From assembly GCF_008370045.1 (NCBI RefSeq), contig NZ_VOBN01000002.1:483535-547534 (forward strand): a stretch of DNA of 64,000 nt, given 5' to 3'. A model generated the notes under the pieces. That model made no database searches. It was not told the DNA's origin and worked only from the letters and a program-made list of their open reading frames with translations. The position numbers were made by a program, and so were the translations under genes. Source of the DNA: Pseudomonas sp. ANT_J12 (GTDB lineage: Bacteria; Pseudomonadota; Gammaproteobacteria; Pseudomonadales; Pseudomonadaceae). Positions 60,788 to 64,000 of this stretch are shown piece after piece; the first letter of the stretch is position 1, and the number at the start of each line of letters is the position of its first letter.

Positions 60788-62107
60788 GTGTCTTTTTCTC
60801 TAAAGCTCAGCCCGTTGTTCATTGCAATCGCTGCAACGATGGCCGCCAATGCCCAGGCCGACGATGACTCCAGCCGCGAAGGTTTTGTCGAAGGGTCGAG
60901 CCTCAACCTCAACGCCCGCAACTACTACATGAACCGCAATCGCCACCAGCACACCGATGACAACATCGAATGGGGCCAGGGCTTTCTCGGCAAGTTCGAA
61001 TCCGGTTTCACCCAGGGCACGGTCGGTTTCGGTATCGACGCCCACGCCATGCTCGGGTTGAAACTCGACGGCGGTGGCGGCACTGACGGTTCGAGCATCC
61101 TGCCGATCAGCGATGGCAACGGCAAAGCGCCGGGCTCGTTTTCCACGGCCGGCGGTACGTTGAAAATGCGTGCCTTTGATACCGAATTGAAGGCTGGTGA
61201 CCTGTTTCTCACCAACCCGGTAATCGCCGGTGGCGACAGCCGCATGTTGCCGCAGACGTTTCGCGGCGTCAGCCTGAGCAACCATAGCTTTGACGGGTTC
61301 CTGATCGAAGGCGGTCAGGCCAGTTTCACCAAGCCTTACAACCAGAGCGGCCACACGCGGATCGGCACGTCTTATGGCACCCTCGCCGATGGCGACGACA
61401 GCCAGCATCTGAACTGGGCCGGTGTGGCCTGGAGCGGTCTGCCGGGCCTGACCAGCAGCCTGTACGCGTCTGAGCTCAAGGACATCTGGAACCAGTACTA
61501 CTACGATCTGGATTACACCTACCAGCTCAATGACTTGGTCAGCCTCAACCCGGGCCTGCACTTTTATCACACGCAAGACACCGGCGAAGCGCTGCTGGGC
61601 AACATCGACAACAACACCTACAGCCTGCATTTCACCGTGGGCGTGGGCAATCACAGCGTCACGGCCGCGTACCAGCGGGTCAACGGCAACACGCCGTTCG
61701 ACTACATCAGCCAGGGCGACAGCATCTACCTCGACAACTCCCAGCAGTACTCGGACTTCAACGGCCCGAACGAACGCTCATGGAAGCTCAAGTACGCCTA
61801 CGATTTCGTGGGGCTCGGCCTGCCTGGCCTGACCTCGGCGGTGTCCTACTCACGGGGTGAAACCGACCTGACCAAAGTCGACCCGGACAGCAAGGGCTAT
61901 GCTTCGTGGTACAGCGCCGACGGTAAGCACGCCAAGCACTGGGAACGCGACATTGATCTGAAGTACGTGTTCCAGGAAGGCAAAGCCAAGGACCTGGCGT
62001 TGCGCCTGCAATGGGCGACCAACCGTGGGGGCAATGGCTACGGCGCACTGGATCAGGACACTGATGAATACCGCGTGATCGTCGACTACCCGATCAATGT
62101 CTTCTAA
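60788..62107 (+). CDS. OprD-family outer membrane porin
   Basis: This 439-residue protein is an 18-stranded OprD-type substrate-specific porin. It has a signal peptide ending ANAQA (cleavage near residue 22), [54 protein letters not shown], and a C-terminal [12 protein letters not shown] with terminal Phe. The start is GTG 60788 with AAGGAG about 13 bases upstream, which is a little far. OprD-family porins take up basic amino acids or aromatic acids; the substrate here is not evident. Confidence 0.9.
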   Translation: MSFSLKLSPLFIAIAATMAANAQADDDSSREGFVEGSSLNLNARNYYMNRNRHQHTDDNIEWGQGFLGKFESGFTQGTVGFGIDAHAMLGLKLDGGGGTDGSSILPISDGNGKAPGSFSTAGGTLKMRAFDTELKAGDLFLTNPVIAGGDSRMLPQTFRGVSLSNHSFDGFLIEGGQASFTKPYNQSGHTRIGTSYGTLADGDDSQHLNWAGVAWSGLPGLTSSLYASELKDIWNQYYYDLDYTYQLNDLVSLNPGLHFYHTQDTGEALLGNIDNNTYSLHFTVGVGNHSVTAAYQRVNGNTPFDYISQGDSIYLDNSQQYSDFNGPNERSWKLKYAYDFVGLGLPGLTSAVSYSRGETDLTKVDPDSKGYASWYSADGKHAKHWERDIDLKYVFQEGKAKDLALRLQWATNRGGNGYGALDQDTDEYRVIVDYPINVF

Positions 62108-62119
62108 GCTTGGATAAAC

Positions 62120-62149
62120 AAAAGGCCAGCACGTTTTGCTGGCCTTTTT
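62120..62149 (+). terminator. Porin terminator
   Basis: The stem AAAAGGCCAGCA / TGCTGGCCTTTT with loop CGTTT and T5 lies 12 bases after the porin stop. Confidence 0.92.
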
Positions 62150-62254
62150 ATTGCCTGCCATTTATACAGGCGCCTTGGACGCAACCGGTTTCTGCGATTC
62201 TGCCCGACGCTCGCCACCTACTTTCCAAACGCCCCATTAGCAGAAGTCAGAACC

Positions 62255-63751
62255 ATGAGTGTGAGCAGTGCACTACCTGAGCATTCGATCCGGTCAACGC
62301 GATCGGAACGGATTCTGGTGCTCACCAGTTTATTGCTGGTGATTGCGATCTTGAGCATCGTGGCGTTCCTGCTGGTTCGCGAACGCGCCAACGCCCAACT
62401 ATCGGCCACTCGTGCCGCCACCAATATCGTGCAACTGATCGAAGCAGACGTGCTGCGCAACGTCGAACTCTATGACCTGTCCTTACAAGGCTTGATTGCC
62501 GCCTCACGCCGCGACGACCTCAAGACCGTGTCTCCCATCATTCGCCATTTAGCCTTATTCGACCGCGCCACCGCCGCACCGTACAAGGGCGACATTTTAT
62601 TGCTCGACCCCCATGGTGATGTGATCGCCGACTCGGCTTCGGTGGAACCGCGCAAAGGCAATTTTGCGGACCGTGAATACTTCCAGGTCCATATCAATAA
62701 CCCGGATCCTGCCATGTTCATCAGTCGCCCTTTTCGAACGCGGCTGGCCGAGCATGAATGGCGTATCAGTTTCAGCCGTCGGGTCAGCGGAACACAGGGC
62801 GAATTCCTCGGCGTCGCTGAAGCGGCGATGCGCCTGAGCTACTTCGATCAGTTGTTCAGCAGCTTGACCATTGGACCGAACAGCTCGGTTAACTTGATCA
62901 GCAAGGACGGGATTCTCCTGGCACAAGAACCGCGTCTGGCCGAAGAGTTGGTCGGCAAGGATTTCAGCAGCCGCCCCAACTTCCAGCGCATAGTCAAAGA
63001 AGGCGACGGCAGCTTTACCGGCATCTCAAGCCTCACCCAGGATAAACGCCTGTACACGTTCTCCAAGGTGGGCAACTTGCCGTTGATCGTCATTGTGGCG
63101 CTGTCCAGCGATGAAGTGTTCGCGTCGTGGAAACGTACGGCGCTAGTGGTTAGCCTGGCCACCCTTGCGCTGTGCATCAGCCTGCTCTGGCTGACGTGGT
63201 TACTCTGCCGGGAATTGCGCCTGCGCCACAGCGCCGAGCGGGAACTGGCGCAACTGGCGGCCACCGATGCCCTCACTGGCGTAGCCAACCGTCGAACCCT
63301 GGATCAAACCCTGCGCCATGAATGGTTTCGTGCCCAACGATCGGGCCTGCCCTTGTCCTTGCTGATGATCGATGCCGATCACTTCAAGGCGTTCAATGAC
63401 CGGCACGGTCATCTGGCCGGTGACGACGCGCTGTGCTCGCTGACCAAGGTCATCAGCACCAGTGTGCGACGGCCGGGAGACCTGGTCGCCCGTTACGGCG
63501 GTGAGGAGTTCTCGGTGATCCTGCCGGAAACCGACAGCGCCGGTGCCCGGCAGATTGCCGAAGCCATCCGTGTCGCCGTGGAGCAATTGCCTTTGGTGCC
63601 AGGGGCCGAGATGCCGATGACTGTCAGTATCGGGATCAGTACCTGGACCAGTGCGAGCGAGACGAATCTGGAGCGGTTGTTGTTTGCGGCGGACAAGGCG
63701 TTGTATCAGGCCAAGGAAGGGGGGCGCAATCGGGTGGTGGCTGCGAGCTGA
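62255..63751 (+). CDS. Membrane diguanylate cyclase with Cache sensor domain
   Basis: This 498-residue protein has two membrane helices (about 28-50 and 292-318), with a dCache-type periplasmic sensor between them (about 55-290; KGDILLLDPHGDVIADSA, LISKDGILLAQEP). A GGDEF domain (about 335-498: LTGVANRRTLDQTLR, MIDADHFKAFNDRHGH, ARYGGEEFSVILPE) carries an intact GGEEF signature, so c-di-GMP synthesis is expected. RBS is weak (AGAAGTCAGAACC). It is monocistronic after the porin gene. Confidence 0.88.
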   Translation: MSVSSALPEHSIRSTRSERILVLTSLLLVIAILSIVAFLLVRERANAQLSATRAATNIVQLIEADVLRNVELYDLSLQGLIAASRRDDLKTVSPIIRHLALFDRATAAPYKGDILLLDPHGDVIADSASVEPRKGNFADREYFQVHINNPDPAMFISRPFRTRLAEHEWRISFSRRVSGTQGEFLGVAEAAMRLSYFDQLFSSLTIGPNSSVNLISKDGILLAQEPRLAEELVGKDFSSRPNFQRIVKEGDGSFTGISSLTQDKRLYTFSKVGNLPLIVIVALSSDEVFASWKRTALVVSLATLALCISLLWLTWLLCRELRLRHSAERELAQLAATDALTGVANRRTLDQTLRHEWFRAQRSGLPLSLLMIDADHFKAFNDRHGHLAGDDALCSLTKVISTSVRRPGDLVARYGGEEFSVILPETDSAGARQIAEAIRVAVEQLPLVPGAEMPMTVSIGISTWTSASETNLERLLFAADKALYQAKEGGRNRVVAAS

Positions 63752-63775
63752 GTCTTGCGCTATGCCTACTGGCCT

Positions 63776-63844
63776 CTTCGCGGGCAAGCCTCGCTCCTAC
63801 AGGGTTATGCAGATTCCGTGTAGGAGCGAGGCTTGCCCGCGAAG
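63776..63844. repeat. REP pair (TTCGCGGGCAAGCCTCGCTC)
   Basis: Two inverted REP arms flank a 15-base spacer, 25 bases after the diguanylate cyclase stop. Same type as 53614-53680. Confidence 0.88.
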
Positions 63845-63873
63845 GGGCCATCACGGCAGACACAAAATCCGGG

Positions 63874-64000
63874 TGTCTAGTCCTGAAATAGGTTTACACC
63901 TATTTCACCCTAACGCCCGATGCACCGCATCGGGCGTTTTGTATTTCAAGGACAGGTGTGGGCGTTCCTGGTTGTAGATCAGGATTGCCTCCCGCACCAT
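63874..64000. mobile_element. IS3-family insertion sequence, one end (rest beyond window)
   Basis: The segment starts TGTCTAGTCCTGAAATAGG, a TG-start terminal inverted repeat of IS3-type elements. It contains the 3' end of a transposase on the minus strand. A hairpin (CGCCCGATGC / GCATCGGGCG) lies at the very end of that frame. The other end and target duplication are outside the window. Confidence 0.7.
63905..64000 (-). CDS. IS3-family transposase OrfB, C-terminal 31 residues
   Basis: The reverse strand encodes EAILIYNQERPHLSLKYKTP followed by DAVHRALG and stop. The pattern YNxERPHxSLxYKTPxxVH is the C-terminal end of the IS3-family DDE transposase. The rest of the gene lies beyond base 64000. 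Stop at 63905-63907 (TGA). Confidence 0.85.
   Translation of the reverse strand: MVREAILIYNQERPHLSLKYKTPDAVHRALG

Noticed and set aside
45845..63844. Repeated short elements as a CRISPR array
   Set aside because: Copies are inverted pairs scattered singly between genes, without regular direct-repeat spacing or unique spacers.
63911..63938. Hairpin at the IS end as a cellular terminator
   Set aside because: It lies inside the transposase 3' end and is probably a feature of the element, not of a neighbouring gene.

Overview
The window looks like a chromosomal segment of a fluorescent-group Pseudomonas. Base composition is high in G+C. Codon use, a complete cyoABCDE oxidase operon, an OprD-family porin, cheV, an fhp/fhpR-type hmp-norR pair and many paired Pseudomonas REP sequences (TAGGAGCGAGGCTTGCCCGCG and relatives) all fit. 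The species cannot be fixed from sequence reading alone.

Layout. 1-2.4 kb: the 3' end of an NAD-type formate dehydrogenase alpha gene and its delta subunit. 2.4-19.5 kb: a large Ter (tellurite/stress) island. Its core is a 13-gene leftward operon, read from 19.5 to 8.0 kb: ATP-grasp, TerD-serine protease fusion, PRTase-TRSP, HAD, StiP-type PRTase-PELOTA, CitE-like lyase, HAD, then terZ-terA-terB-terC-terD-terE in canonical order, ending at a strong terminator. On its left lie a lipoprotein, an LprI-like membrane protein and a DUF4236 protein, all leftward, and a rightward TerD-vWA (TerF-like) gene. 19.7-24.2 kb: small membrane protein, PhoD-like phosphatase, P-loop kinase-like protein, VOC protein, DedA protein and a YefM-YoeB toxin-antitoxin pair. 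24.2-28.4 kb: acetylornithine-type aminotransferase, LysR regulator, PAS-GGDEF protein and two acetyltransferases. 28.4-33.8 kb: an exported methionine sulfoxide repair operon (msrB-dipZ-msrA) divergent from an OmpR-type two-component system. 33.9-39.1 kb: orphan genes, two tandem RidA paralogues, a MocR regulator and a two-gene nucleotidyltransferase-like module of lower GC. 39.5-44.4 kb: cyoABCDE. 45.2-48.8 kb: dsbB, then hmp divergent from norR with a readable sigma-54/NorR control region. 49-53.5 kb: cheV, GNAT, small exported protein, cysteine-cluster protein and an unusual solute-binding-protein-RidA fusion. 53.8-60.1 kb: an RND pump (adaptor and transporter) with its own two-component system. 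60.4-64 kb: small exported protein, OprD porin, a Cache-GGDEF protein and the end of an IS3-family element running off the right edge.

How the genes work together. The Ter operon joins membrane (TerC), soluble metal-binding (TerB, TerD family) and nucleotide/sugar-chemistry enzymes with a predicted cytosolic protease carrying its own TerD domain. It probably makes a metabolite and senses stress, but its chemistry is not established. The msr/dipZ/TCS block is a self-contained envelope oxidative repair unit. The hmp-norR block is a nitric-oxide detoxification switch. The RND-TCS block is an inducible efflux unit lacking its own outer-membrane channel. The most interesting material is the Ter island with the TerD-protease fusion, the SBP-RidA fusion and the orphan nucleotidyltransferase pair.
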